Of a stretch of 64,000 nt of DNA, positions 45,008 to 53,407 are shown piece after piece; within the stretch, counting starts at the first letter, position 1, and each line of letters begins with the position of its first letter. This stretch comes from [Zimmermannella] alba NBRC 15616. GTDB taxonomy: Bacteria > Actinomycetota > Actinomycetes > Actinomycetales > Microbacteriaceae. The stretch spans positions 62,001 to 126,000 of the forward strand of contig NZ_BCSO01000003.1 in assembly GCF_001570905.1 (NCBI RefSeq), given 5' to 3'. Below the pieces are notes generated by a model. It worked only from the letters and a program-made list of their open reading frames with translations. It did no database searches and was not told the origin of the DNA. A program made the translations under genes and the position numbers.

Positions 45008-45276
45008 GTCGTACATTTGTCGCTTGAATTGCAGAGGGCCTGACTTTCCACCCTGTAGAGCGGTCCCTCAGCTGGCTTGCCAGGGTTAGTCGCCCGCTGA
45101 GTAGTCGGGCAGTCTTGCCTTCGTGTCGGTGGGCTGAATCCACTCAACATCTGAACGTCTTGTGGTCCATCGCATGTACGCGGTTGGTTTGGATCAGCAC
45201 CATGATCAGTCAACGGAGAGTCACCCGTTGGCCGTCGGTGCCAATTGCTCTCCACATTCGTTCGCGGAGGATGCCC

Positions 45277-45290
45277 GTTTCACGTGAAAC
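45277..45290. promoter_or_regulatory. parS site 3
   Basis: Perfect GTTTCACGTGAAAC. Confidence 0.9.
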
Positions 45291-45551
45291 ACATTACTCG
45301 GGCCCCACTACGCGCTCGGTCGTGCCTGCCTTAGTCAGGTGCCGTCGGCAGTGTGAAAGCCAAGGCCTCTCTGTTTGAGTCCGCTGCTGCTGACTTGGTT
45401 GCGAATGCAGTGAGAGTCGGACGCGCGATTCCCCCTATAGAGCGCATCAGCACCTTATGTGCCGAACTGCAGCGGCGAAGTTCAGTCGGTGGCGGGCACT
45501 GACGGAGTGACGATGTGCGAAAGCTGGACAGATGGACTGGTTCGCTGGCGC

Positions 45552-45565
45552 GTTTCACGTGAAAC
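45552..45565. promoter_or_regulatory. parS site 4
   Basis: Perfect GTTTCACGTGAAAC. Confidence 0.9.
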
Positions 45566-45924
45566 AGGTCCATGAAGCGCCAGGCGGTCCGCTGAGTGTT
45601 GGGTGAGGGATGGTCGGGACAAAATTCCCCAAGTTGGTCGACGGGCTGTTCACTCCTTGCGTCATGTAGTTTCCTGTCGGGTAGTTGACGGCTCAACTCA
45701 GTCCGTTCGCGGAGAGAAGGAATGATTGCATGGGCACGAAGGGGGTGACGAGTGGTAGCCAACTCCGTCGGCGGTGGGAACGAGTTCTGATGTTTAGCAT
45801 GAAACTGGCCTTCCCGTGATTGGCGGCGCCGGCGTTGGAGCCGGGATATGAAATGGTGCGTGTTGCCTATATCCCCGCATTCTCCCGGAGACGATCGTCG
45901 GTTGCGCGGACCAGGAGGATTGCT

Positions 45925-45938
45925 GTTTCACGTGAAAC
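45925..45938. promoter_or_regulatory. parS site 5
   Basis: Perfect 14-mer within a full 16-bp consensus TGTTTCACGTGAAACA (45924-45939). Confidence 0.95.
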
Positions 45939-45976
45939 AGCGAGTTCGGTGGCTGCAGAGGGCGCAGGACGTTTGC

Positions 45977-45990
45977 GTTTCACGTGAAAC
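45977..45990. promoter_or_regulatory. parS site 6
   Basis: Perfect GTTTCACGTGAAAC, only 52 bases after site 5 (start to start), about five helical turns. Confidence 0.9.
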
Positions 45991-46081
45991 ATGCCTGATA
46001 GCGGTTGAACTAAAACAGGTTGGGACGCGTTTGTGTCAATCGGTTTGCGCGTGGGGTGGTTGTGCCGCATCGGAACGGGGT

Positions 46082-46095
46082 GTTTCACGTGAAAC
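46082..46095. promoter_or_regulatory. parS site 7
   Basis: Perfect GTTTCACGTGAAAC, 105 bases after site 6 (about ten helical turns). Confidence 0.9.
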
Positions 46096-46589
46096 CTAGA
46101 CCGCGAGCGGTCTGAAGTTCAGAGACATACATGCGCCCCTCTGCGGGGATGCAAACTTCCAGGCTCAAGTGAGCACGAAGCACAACACAAAGGCCGATGC
46201 GGCTGCTGGCTCCGGAAGCCGTGGAAAACTGCGCGGTCGTGCCATCTGCGAGGGATGAAATCACCTGGCTACTATGGAGAATTCCATCACGCAAAAGCCG
46301 AATCAAGTGAGGAAAAGCGCTCTGGTGGCGAGAACTCGTGAGCGCGTCCCCGTTGAGGGAGGGACAGTCGGTGCGCTGTGTAGATGGAGTAGGACGTGCT
46401 CTGTGCGGGACGCGGTGACAACAACCCAGGTCCGGGGGAACCCGATGTCGGGCCGTAGCCCTATTCCAGTGTGAAGAGGTGCAGTACGTGGGGTGTACAC
46501 ACGTCACAGCGTCACCGAGTGGGGTTGAGGCAGTGAGCCAGTCATTTCAGCGCTGAACCATGCGTTGCAGTGGAACCTTTGAGCACCGT

Positions 46590-46603
46590 GTTTCACGTGA
46601 AGC
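46590..46603. promoter_or_regulatory. parS site 8
   Basis: GTTTCACGTGAAGC, one mismatch. Confidence 0.75.
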
Positions 46604-46675
46604 GGCTCAAGGGCTCTGACTTCGTGCCCGTCTGGCTGATCAATTCACAGCCCCGAAGTCCGTTCAGTCTCCACA

Positions 46676-46689
46676 GTTTCACGTGAAAC
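46676..46689. promoter_or_regulatory. parS site 9
   Basis: Perfect GTTTCACGTGAAAC, 60 bases before the parA start, so ParB bound here could repress parAB. Confidence 0.9.
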
Positions 46690-46748
46690 ACTCTGCGTGA
46701 GTCAGCCTGATGAGGCAGAATCGAGGACACGACAACCAAGGAGGATTC

Positions 46749-47798
46749 GTGGGGAAGAAGAAGCCCAAGGACACGACGTCGAACTCGGTCGAAGCCGTGG
46801 ATGTGACCACTCAGGTGGCATCCACCGAACCCGAGAACAACGAAGCCTCCGCGTCGAACGAGATGTCCGTTTCACGTGAAACCACCGAAGCCAACGCCGC
46901 ACCAGTAACGGATGACAACTTTGACGAGTCGCCGATTGCCCGCGAACTCCGCGACCTCCACAAGCGCAAGAAATCCCTGGTCAACAGCGAGTTCCCTCTT
47001 CCCAAGTACACTCGCGTCTTCACCGTCTCGAACCAGAAGGGTGGCGTCGGGAAGACCACTACGGCGGTCAACCTCGCAGCCGCTCTCGCTGAACAGGGCG
47101 CCCGAGTCCTTGTGATCGACCTCGACCCGCAGGGCAACGCATCCACGGCCCTCGGCATCGAGCACCGCGGCGACACCGCTGGTTCCTATGAAGCCCTCAT
47201 TGATGCCACTCCGCTGCAGGACCTCATGCAGCAGTGCCCGGACATCCCCACCCTCTGGGGAGTGCCCGCTACCCTCGACCTCGCCGGCGCGGAAATCGAA
47301 CTCGTGACGCTGGAACACCGCGAGTACCGACTCCGTCAGGCCATCGCCCGTCTCCTCGCTGCCACCAACAGCGAAGAGACGATGTTCCACTACATCTTTG
47401 TCGACTGCCCGCCGTCGCTCGGTCTCCTGACAATCAACGCATTCGTCGCCGCTCGTGAAGTCCTCATCCCGATTCAGTGCGAGTACTACGCACTCGAGGG
47501 CCTCAGCCAGCTCATTAACAACGTGAACTTGCTCTCGGAGCACCTCAACCCCGAGCTGCGCCTCTCGACCATCCTCCTCACCATGTTCGACGGTCGCACC
47601 AACCTTTCCCAGCAGGTCGCCGAAGAAGTTCGTACGCACTTCGGCGACGAGACGCTCAACCGCTCAATTCCTCGATCGGTGCGCATCAGTGAAGCACCGT
47701 CCTACGGGCAGACCGTCATCAGTTACGACCCCAACTCGAGCGGCGCCGTCGCCTACCGCGAAGCCGCTCTGGAAATCGCACAACGAGGAGCAAAGTAG
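46749..47798 (+). CDS. parA: Chromosome partitioning ATPase ParA
   Basis: The 349-residue protein has a variable charged N-terminus of about 90 residues, then the deviant Walker A KGGVGKTTTAVN with its two lysines, the DLDPQGNAS motif and IFVDCPPSLG. ParA forms a dynamic dimer on DNA and moves ParB-parS complexes. The GTG at 46749 has AAGGAGG just upstream and is preferred over the open-frame extension to 46710. One parS site lies in its 5' coding part. The unusually long N-terminus is rich in Glu, Ser and Asn. parB follows three bases after its stop. Confidence 0.95.
   Translation: MGKKKPKDTTSNSVEAVDVTTQVASTEPENNEASASNEMSVSRETTEANAAPVTDDNFDESPIARELRDLHKRKKSLVNSEFPLPKYTRVFTVSNQKGGVGKTTTAVNLAAALAEQGARVLVIDLDPQGNASTALGIEHRGDTAGSYEALIDATPLQDLMQQCPDIPTLWGVPATLDLAGAEIELVTLEHREYRLRQAIARLLAATNSEETMFHYIFVDCPPSLGLLTINAFVAAREVLIPIQCEYYALEGLSQLINNVNLLSEHLNPELRLSTILLTMFDGRTNLSQQVAEEVRTHFGDETLNRSIPRSVRISEAPSYGQTVISYDPNSSGAVAYREAALEIAQRGAK
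46869..46882. promoter_or_regulatory. parS site 10, inside parA
   Basis: Perfect GTTTCACGTGAAAC within the coding sequence of the variable ParA N-terminus, where it is read as VSRET. Confidence 0.9.
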
Positions 47799-47801
47799 AT
47801 C

Positions 47802-49193
47802 ATGGCGACGAAGAAGCGCACCGGCCTCGGACGAGGCATTGGCGCCCTCATCCCCACGAAGCCGGCCGGTGACCGCCCGATTGACGTGTTCTTCCCGGGA
47901 CAGCCAGAATCGACGCACACAGATGGGAACGTCACTCCGACTTCCCCATCAGCACAGGGAACTGGCGCCACCACCAAGCGCACTGAAGCATCCGCCGAAG
48001 CAGCCCCTGCTGCCACGGTTGAACAGCCCGAGGCAGCCCCAAAGACGGCAACGAAGCGCACGAGCAGGTCCACCGATCCTGCCTCTGCCAAGAAGACGCG
48101 CAAGGCCTCGACCACGAACCCAACAGCCGCAGACGAAGCGGCCGACACGACCCCGAAGGCGGCTCCCACGGAGCGCCCGCGGGCATCCGCTCGCACGCGT
48201 CGATCCGTCCCCGCACTCGAACGTACATCGTCGCGCACCAATGCAAAGATGGACGCGACTGCCGACCTCCTCGGCACTTCGCGGAGCGCTGCAGCACGTG
48301 CCGAGCAGGCCGCCGAACAGGCCCCTGAGCAGGACACCAACCAGACGTCCGAGACCGAGCTCGTTCCGGTCCCCGGCGCACAGCTCATCGAGGTCGACCC
48401 CCGCCGTATCGCCCCGAACCTCCGCCAGCCGCGTACTGAGTTCGACGAAGAAGCCCTCGAAGAGCTCACCATCTCCGTCCGGGAATTCGGCGTCCTCCAG
48501 CCCGTCGTCGTCCGCCCCATCCAAAGCGACCACCCGAGCGCCGACCGCGCCGACTACGAGCTCATCATGGGTGAGCGCCGCCTCCGCGCCTCCCGCGCAG
48601 CCGGCCTCGAAGCCATCCCCGCCATCGTCCGCAGCACGGCAGACGAGGACATGCTTCGCGACGCACTCCTCGAAAACCTGCACCGCGCCGAGCTCAACCC
48701 GCTCGAAGAGGCCAGCGCCTACCAGCAACTCCTCGACGACTTTGGCATCACGCAGGAAGAGCTCGCAAAGCGCATCGGACGCTCGCGCCCGCAGATCAGC
48801 AACACGATCCGCCTCCTGCGCCTCCCTGTCGACGTGCAGCGCCGTGTCGCAGCGGGTGTCCTCTCCGCCGGCCACGCCCGCGCCATCCTCTCGGTCAACG
48901 ACCCCGCCCAGATGACGCAGCTCGCCGACAAAATCATCAACGAGGACCTCTCTGTGCGCGCCGCAGAGGCTGCCGCGCAGAAGCACACGACGCGTCGCCC
49001 GACGGTACCCGCGAAGAGGCCCACGGGCGGCCTCACGGGCTACCTCGACGAGGTCGGCGAGCGCCTCGGCGACAAGCTCAACACCCGCGTGCGCGTCTCG
49101 CTCCGCAAGACGAAGGGCCAGATCGTCGTCGACTTCGCCTCGATCAACGACCTCAACCGCATCCTCGGCGAACTCGGCGTCGAAACCGACTAA
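47802..49193 (+). CDS. parB: Chromosome partitioning protein ParB
   Basis: The 463-residue protein starts with the ParA-contacting KKRTGLGRGIGALIP. A low-complexity Ala/Thr/Lys linker of about 140 residues follows. The CTP-binding/ParB-N domain comes next (IAPNLRQPRTEFDEEAL, GERRLRASRA), then the helix-turn-helix TQEELAKRIGRSRPQISNT that reads parS, and a C-terminal dimerisation region. It should load on the parS cluster upstream as a CTP-dependent clamp. The linker is longer than in most ParB proteins, which are about 290-330 residues. A terminator follows. Confidence 0.95.
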   Translation: MATKKRTGLGRGIGALIPTKPAGDRPIDVFFPGQPESTHTDGNVTPTSPSAQGTGATTKRTEASAEAAPAATVEQPEAAPKTATKRTSRSTDPASAKKTRKASTTNPTAADEAADTTPKAAPTERPRASARTRRSVPALERTSSRTNAKMDATADLLGTSRSAAARAEQAAEQAPEQDTNQTSETELVPVPGAQLIEVDPRRIAPNLRQPRTEFDEEALEELTISVREFGVLQPVVVRPIQSDHPSADRADYELIMGERRLRASRAAGLEAIPAIVRSTADEDMLRDALLENLHRAELNPLEEASAYQQLLDDFGITQEELAKRIGRSRPQISNTIRLLRLPVDVQRRVAAGVLSAGHARAILSVNDPAQMTQLADKIINEDLSVRAAEAAAQKHTTRRPTVPAKRPTGGLTGYLDEVGERLGDKLNTRVRVSLRKTKGQIVVDFASINDLNRILGELGVETD

Positions 49194-49273
49194 CCGACTA
49201 CCCGACTCGCCGGGGACACACCGCACAGGTGCAGCACCACTGTGACGGGTCACCACCAGCCCCAGCACGCACG

Positions 49274-49309
49274 ACGGGCGCAGTCAGCAGGAATGCCAGC
49301 TGCGCCCGT
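49274..49309 (+). terminator. Terminator between convergent parB and ddl-like genes
   Basis: ACGGGCGCAG (49274-49283) pairs exactly with CTGCGCCCGT (49300-49309) across 16 bases, followed by TTCGC. It probably serves parB. Confidence 0.6.
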
Positions 49310-49343
49310 TTCGCAATCCACAAGGCGCCGTTGAGCAGCGAAC

Positions 49344-50435
49344 TTAGCCCTCGTTAGCGACCTCACCGGCAGCTTCAGGAGCCGCAGCAGCATCACCCTC
49401 AGCAATCGAGACCGACGACACCTCCTGCGATGCCTGCAGCACCGTCGGCGCCAGCTCGGCATCCGGCAGTTCGGGCGTGGTGCGCGGGCCACGGGATGCG
49501 GCAAAGCGCGCCAGCTTCACATACGTCTCACCCTTGTCGAGGCCAGCCGCCTCAATCGCGAGCGGCACAATCGACGTCTCCGTGAGGCCGGGGATCGGGT
49601 CGGCCTCGATAAACCAGGCGACACCATCCGCATCCACGATCATGTCCACGCGGGCAAGGTCAGCAAGACGCAGCGCGTTGTAGGCAGCCAGCGCGGTCTC
49701 GGAGACGTAAGAACGCAGTGATTCATCGATGCGCGCCGGTGTAAAGTAGGTCGTCTCTCCTGCGTTGTACCGGGCCGAGTAGTCGTAGACGCCCGACTCC
49801 GGAACAACTTCAACCGCAGGCAGGACGACCGGGCCGTCACCGTGGTCAAGCACACCGACCATGACCTCAGTGCCAACTACCTTGCGCTCAATGAGCACCG
49901 TGTCGCAGTACGTGAACGCCGTCACGAGCGCCTGTGGGAACTCCTCAAGCGAGTTCACGAAGGAAACACCCTGCGCCGAACCACCCTCAACGGGCTTCAC
50001 GACGGCTGGCAGCTCAAGGCCGCGGGCAATCGAGTCAATGACGGCCGATGCGCCAAGCTCACGGAACGTCGATGACTCGAGCACAATCGACGGCGGCGTG
50101 CGCAGACCAGCACGCTTTGCAAGTGCCTTCGCCGTCGCCTTGTTCCAGGCGAGACGAGCAGCGGTGGGACGCGAACCCACATACGCGAAGCCCGACGCTC
50201 GCAGCAGCGAGTACAGGGCGCCGCTCTCGCCGCTCGCACCGTGCAGGAGCGGCCACACGACATCCGGCTGCGCCTCAGCAAGGTAGGGGAGCAGCTCAGC
50301 GTTCGGCTCCTTCACGACAACCGAAGCGCCCGCGCGCGTGAGCGCATCCGCGACGCGACGACCGGAACGCAGCGACACATCACGCTCGTGAGAAATGCCG
50401 CCAGAGAGAATCACGATGGACAGTGGAGCAGTCAT
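49344..50435 (-). CDS. D-alanine--D-alanine ligase-like ATP-grasp protein
   Basis: The 363-residue protein has a Ddl-type N-terminal domain (ILSGGISHERDVSLRSG, VWPLLHGASGESGAL) and an ATP-grasp domain (PAVVKPVEGGSAQGVSFV). The usual metal-binding E-x-N-T-x-P-G near the end reads EADPIPGLTETS, so the asparagine is replaced by aspartate and the threonine by proline. True Ddl joins two D-alanines for peptidoglycan. This could be a paralogue acting on other D-amino acids, or a normal enzyme of this lineage. The C-terminal 50 residues are an acidic Ala/Glu tail outside the fold. Confidence 0.8.
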   Translation of the reverse strand: MTAPLSIVILSGGISHERDVSLRSGRRVADALTRAGASVVVKEPNAELLPYLAEAQPDVVWPLLHGASGESGALYSLLRASGFAYVGSRPTAARLAWNKATAKALAKRAGLRTPPSIVLESSTFRELGASAVIDSIARGLELPAVVKPVEGGSAQGVSFVNSLEEFPQALVTAFTYCDTVLIERKVVGTEVMVGVLDHGDGPVVLPAVEVVPESGVYDYSARYNAGETTYFTPARIDESLRSYVSETALAAYNALRLADLARVDMIVDADGVAWFIEADPIPGLTETSIVPLAIEAAGLDKGETYVKLARFAASRGPRTTPELPDAELAPTVLQASQEVSSVSIAEGDAAAAPEAAGEVANEG

Positions 50436-50471
50436 AGTTCGAACCTCGTCGGTATCTCGTTCGCGGGCGGA

Positions 50472-51794
50472 CTAGTTGATGTCGGGCGGCGGCATGATGA
50501 CGCCGGACTCGGGTCGCGAGCGCATCGGCAGGCCACCGAAGGTCTCCAGCAGGTCAAGCTCGCCGTTGATGACGGTCGCAAGGCGGCGCACACCTGTCGC
50601 GAGTCGCTCCGGGGTCTCGGTGCAGAAGGCGAGACGCATCGCGTGCTGGCCGCGGCCATCCGCGTAGAACGCCGTGCCGGGGGTGTAGGCGACAAGCTCC
50701 TTCACCGCACGAGGCAGCATCTGCTTCGCATCCAGCTGCTCGGGAAGCTGCAGCCAGATGAAGAAGCCACCGTTCGGCTTCTCCCACACGAACTGCGGGA
50801 AGTGCTCGCGAAGAGCCGCATCCAGGGCATCCCGACGCTCGCGGTAAATATCGCGGTAAGCGGCAATCTGCGCCTTCCAGTCGGCCTGCTTGAGGTACTC
50901 ATTCACCAGCCACTGGTTGAAGGTCGAGGGCGAGAGGATCGAGCTCTCAACCGCGAGAATCATCTTCTCGCGGATCGCGTGCGGAGCGAGCACATAGCCC
51001 ACGCGCACACCCGGCGAGAGGATCTTCGAGAACGAGCCGAGGTAGACGACGTTCTCGGAGTCGAGAGAACGGATCGCGTGCGGCGGCTGCTCGTCATAGT
51101 AGAGAAGGCCGTACGGGTTGTCCTCGACGATGAGCAGGTGCTCTCGGCGGCACACCTCGAGAATCTCGCGGCGGCGCTCGGCGGTCATCATCGAACCGGC
51201 CGGGTTGTTGAAGTTCGGGATCGTGTAGAGGAACTTCACGACGCGGCACTCGGAGCGAAGGCGGTGGAGCGTCTCTTCCAGTGCGCTCGGGATGAGGCCA
51301 TGCTCGTCCATTTCGATGTGTACCGTGTCGGCCTCGTACGCACGGAAGGTGCCGATCGCGCCAACATAGCTCGGAGACTCTGCGAGGACGACATCCCCCG
51401 GATTCAGGAAGAGCTTCGAGACGATGTCGAGGCCGTGCTGCGAACCGGTCGTGGTGACGATGTCATCCGCGCTCGCATCCGTGATGCCCTCGAGCGCCAT
51501 GATGTCGAGGATCTGCTCGCGGATCTGTGGGATGCCCTGACCGCCACCGTACTGGAGCGCTTCGGGGCCGTGCTCGCGCATCATCGAGCGGAAGGCCGAG
51601 TCGATGAGCTCCTCGGGTAGGGCCTTCACGAACGGCGAGCCACCGGCGAGGGAGACCACTTCGGGGCGGGAGGCTACGGCGAAGAGGGCGCGCACCTCAC
51701 TCGCGGCCAGGCCTTTGGTCCGGTCGGCGTAACTGCTGTACCAGGGGTCGAGATTGCGGCCAGTCTCGGGGCCGCGAGCGGCGTTGTTCGTCAC
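50472..51794 (-). CDS. PLP-dependent aminotransferase (class I/II, 2-aminoadipate-like)
   Basis: The 440-residue protein has the fold-type I aminotransferase pattern: LAGGSPFVKALPEEL, LQYGGGQGIPQIREQI, NFNNPAGSMMT, DNPYGLLYY and the PLP lysine in YLGSFSKILSPGVRVGY. It resembles LysN-type 2-aminoadipate aminotransferases and the aminotransferase half of MocR regulators, but has no helix-turn-helix, so it is an enzyme. The amino donor is unknown. The GTG at 51794 has AAAGGA five bases upstream; an ATG two codons earlier (51800) is adjacent to that site and less likely. Confidence 0.88.
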   Translation of the reverse strand: MTNNAARGPETGRNLDPWYSSYADRTKGLAASEVRALFAVASRPEVVSLAGGSPFVKALPEELIDSAFRSMMREHGPEALQYGGGQGIPQIREQILDIMALEGITDASADDIVTTTGSQHGLDIVSKLFLNPGDVVLAESPSYVGAIGTFRAYEADTVHIEMDEHGLIPSALEETLHRLRSECRVVKFLYTIPNFNNPAGSMMTAERRREILEVCRREHLLIVEDNPYGLLYYDEQPPHAIRSLDSENVVYLGSFSKILSPGVRVGYVLAPHAIREKMILAVESSILSPSTFNQWLVNEYLKQADWKAQIAAYRDIYRERRDALDAALREHFPQFVWEKPNGGFFIWLQLPEQLDAKQMLPRAVKELVAYTPGTAFYADGRGQHAMRLAFCTETPERLATGVRRLATVINGELDLLETFGGLPMRSRPESGVIMPPPDIN

Positions 51795-51899
51795 GAGCAT
51801 CCTTTGCATCGTCGAAGGGCCAGCATACGCCCGCGACCCCGAATGTCGCTGGAATGGGCCGTCTCGCTGGCTGCCTCGGCCAGCTGGAGTGGAGAAATA

Positions 51900-51956
51900 G
51901 GTCAAAAAGTGCGCGTCCGGTCAATGAAGAAGTGACCGGACGCGCAGTTTTTGACC
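51900..51956. repeat. 24-bp-arm palindrome downstream of trxA
   Basis: Arms at 51900-51923 and 51933-51956 are complementary except for one position, with a 9-base loop. The G+C core (TGCGCGTCCGGTCA) is followed on both strands by TTTTTGACC, so it can form a rho-independent terminator in either direction. It lies between trxA (ending leftward at 52007) and the aminotransferase start. Confidence 0.85.
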
Positions 51957-52006
51957 CATTTGCGGAAGGGAGGAGTCGAGCCGAGGTTTTGGGATGGGGC
52001 AGCGGG

Positions 52007-52327
52007 CTACAGCCAGGCGGCGAAGTCCTGCTCGAGGGCCTGGCGGGGCTTCGCGCCGACAATCTCCTTCACGACCTCGCCGTTGTGGAAGAGCTTGAGG
52101 GCGGGGATGGAGGTGATGCGGTACTGCATCGCGAGGTCCTGCTCGGCGTCCACATCCACCTTCGCAACCTTGAGGTTCGGGTGGGCAGCGGCAAGCTCAT
52201 CGAGCACCGGCGCGACCATGCGGCACGGGCCACACCAGGCAGCCCAGAACTCGACGAGCACGGGACCCTCGGCCTCGAGGACCTCCTGCTGGAAGGTGGC
52301 GGCGGTAACAGCAACAGCATTCGACAT
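52007..52327 (-). CDS. trxA: Thioredoxin
   Basis: The 106-residue thioredoxin fold has active site AAWCGPCRMV near residue 31-36 and the cis-proline SIPALKLF. It reduces disulfides in cytoplasmic proteins and is itself reduced by the TrxB encoded just upstream (44 bases). A hairpin at 51900 follows. Confidence 0.97.
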   Translation of the reverse strand: MSNAVAVTAATFQQEVLEAEGPVLVEFWAAWCGPCRMVAPVLDELAAAHPNLKVAKVDVDAEQDLAMQYRITSIPALKLFHNGEVVKEIVGAKPRQALEQDFAAWL

Positions 52328-52371
52328 AGCAACAGTCCTTTCGAAAACGACAGCAGTGGGGTGAGGGAAAA

Positions 52372-53334
52372 CTAGGCGGTAGGGAGATCGTCCACGCGCG
52401 AGCGCAGCGACTCGGGGAGGGACGCGAGGTAGTGCTCGGCGTCAAGCGCTGCAACACAGCCAGAACCTGCAGCCGTGATCGCTTGGCGGTAGCTCGGGTC
52501 GATGACATCACCCGCCGCAAAGACACCCGTCAGTGACGTCTTCGAGGAGCGGCCATCAACGGCGATCGTGCCGTCAGCAGTGAGCGCGAGCTGATCCTTC
52601 ACGAGCTCCGTGCGCGGATCGTTGCCGATCGCAACGAACAGGCCCGTCACCGGGAGCTCCGTGGTGTCACCCGAGACGGTGTTGCGCACGCGGATACCGG
52701 TCACGTTTTGCTCGCCGAGAACTTCCTCCACGACCGTGTCGAGAAGGAAGTCGATCTTCTCGTTCGACTCGGCACGCTCCCGCATGATCGTGGAGGCGCG
52801 AAGGTTCTGCGAACGGTGGATCAGGGTGACCTTTGACGCGAAGCGCGTGAGGAAGGTTGCCTCCTCCATGGCCGAGTCCCCACCGCCGACAACGGCAATG
52901 TGCTGGTCCTTGAAGAAGGCGCCATCGCAGGTGGCGCACCAGGAGACGCCTCGACCGGAGAGCATCTCCTCGGAGTCGAGGCCGAGCTTTCGGTACTGCG
53001 AACCGGTCGAAACGATGACGGTGAGCGCCTCGAAATCGCCCGAGTAGGCCGTCTTCACGAGCTTCACTTCGCGGTCGAGCTGCACCTCGGTGACGTCGTC
53101 GTAGACGATCTCGGCACCGAATCGCTCGGCCTGCTCCTGCATCTTCTGCATGAGGTCGGGGCCGAGCACGCCCTCCGGGAAACCGGGGAAGTTCTCGACG
53201 TCCGTGGTGTTCATGAGCTCGCCACCGATCGCGACGCTCGAGGCGATCACGACGGGCTTCAGCCCGGCTCGAGCCGCGTACACAGCGGCAGTGAACCCTG
53301 CCGGACCCGAACCGATGATGACGACGTTGCGCAT
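52372..53334 (-). CDS. trxB: Thioredoxin reductase
   Basis: The 320-residue flavoprotein has the FAD site GSGPAGFTAAVYAARAG, the redox motif WCATCDGAFF (CATC) and the NADPH-binding GGGDSAMEEATFL. It transfers electrons from NADPH to TrxA. I took the ATG at 53334, which has GGAGGAAG just upstream; the frame extends further but without family similarity. trxB and trxA form an operon. Confidence 0.97.
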   Translation of the reverse strand: MRNVVIIGSGPAGFTAAVYAARAGLKPVVIASSVAIGGELMNTTDVENFPGFPEGVLGPDLMQKMQEQAERFGAEIVYDDVTEVQLDREVKLVKTAYSGDFEALTVIVSTGSQYRKLGLDSEEMLSGRGVSWCATCDGAFFKDQHIAVVGGGDSAMEEATFLTRFASKVTLIHRSQNLRASTIMRERAESNEKIDFLLDTVVEEVLGEQNVTGIRVRNTVSGDTTELPVTGLFVAIGNDPRTELVKDQLALTADGTIAVDGRSSKTSLTGVFAAGDVIDPSYRQAITAAGSGCVAALDAEHYLASLPESLRSRVDDLPTA

Positions 53335-53407
53335 GCTTCCTCCGATGTGTTCCCCGAAGCCAACGCGGGGGCGTGACCAACTATTCCGGATGATCCCGGA
53401 TGCCGAC

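Larger units (their letters stand above)
44451..46748. other. Gene-free parS region (centromere)
   Basis: No convincing gene is visible in 2.3 kb. The open frames present are short, have poor codon use and overlap the parS sites. Nine parS-like 14-mers are spread through it at intervals of about 50-650 bases, with a tenth just inside parA. Such a cluster beside parAB and near dnaA should be the site where ParB loads and spreads to form the segregation complex. Confidence 0.8.

Noticed and set aside
44574-46507. Open frames of 80-140 residues in the parS region
   Set aside because: They have mixed codon use, no ribosome sites and no recognisable motifs, and they contain the parS sites.
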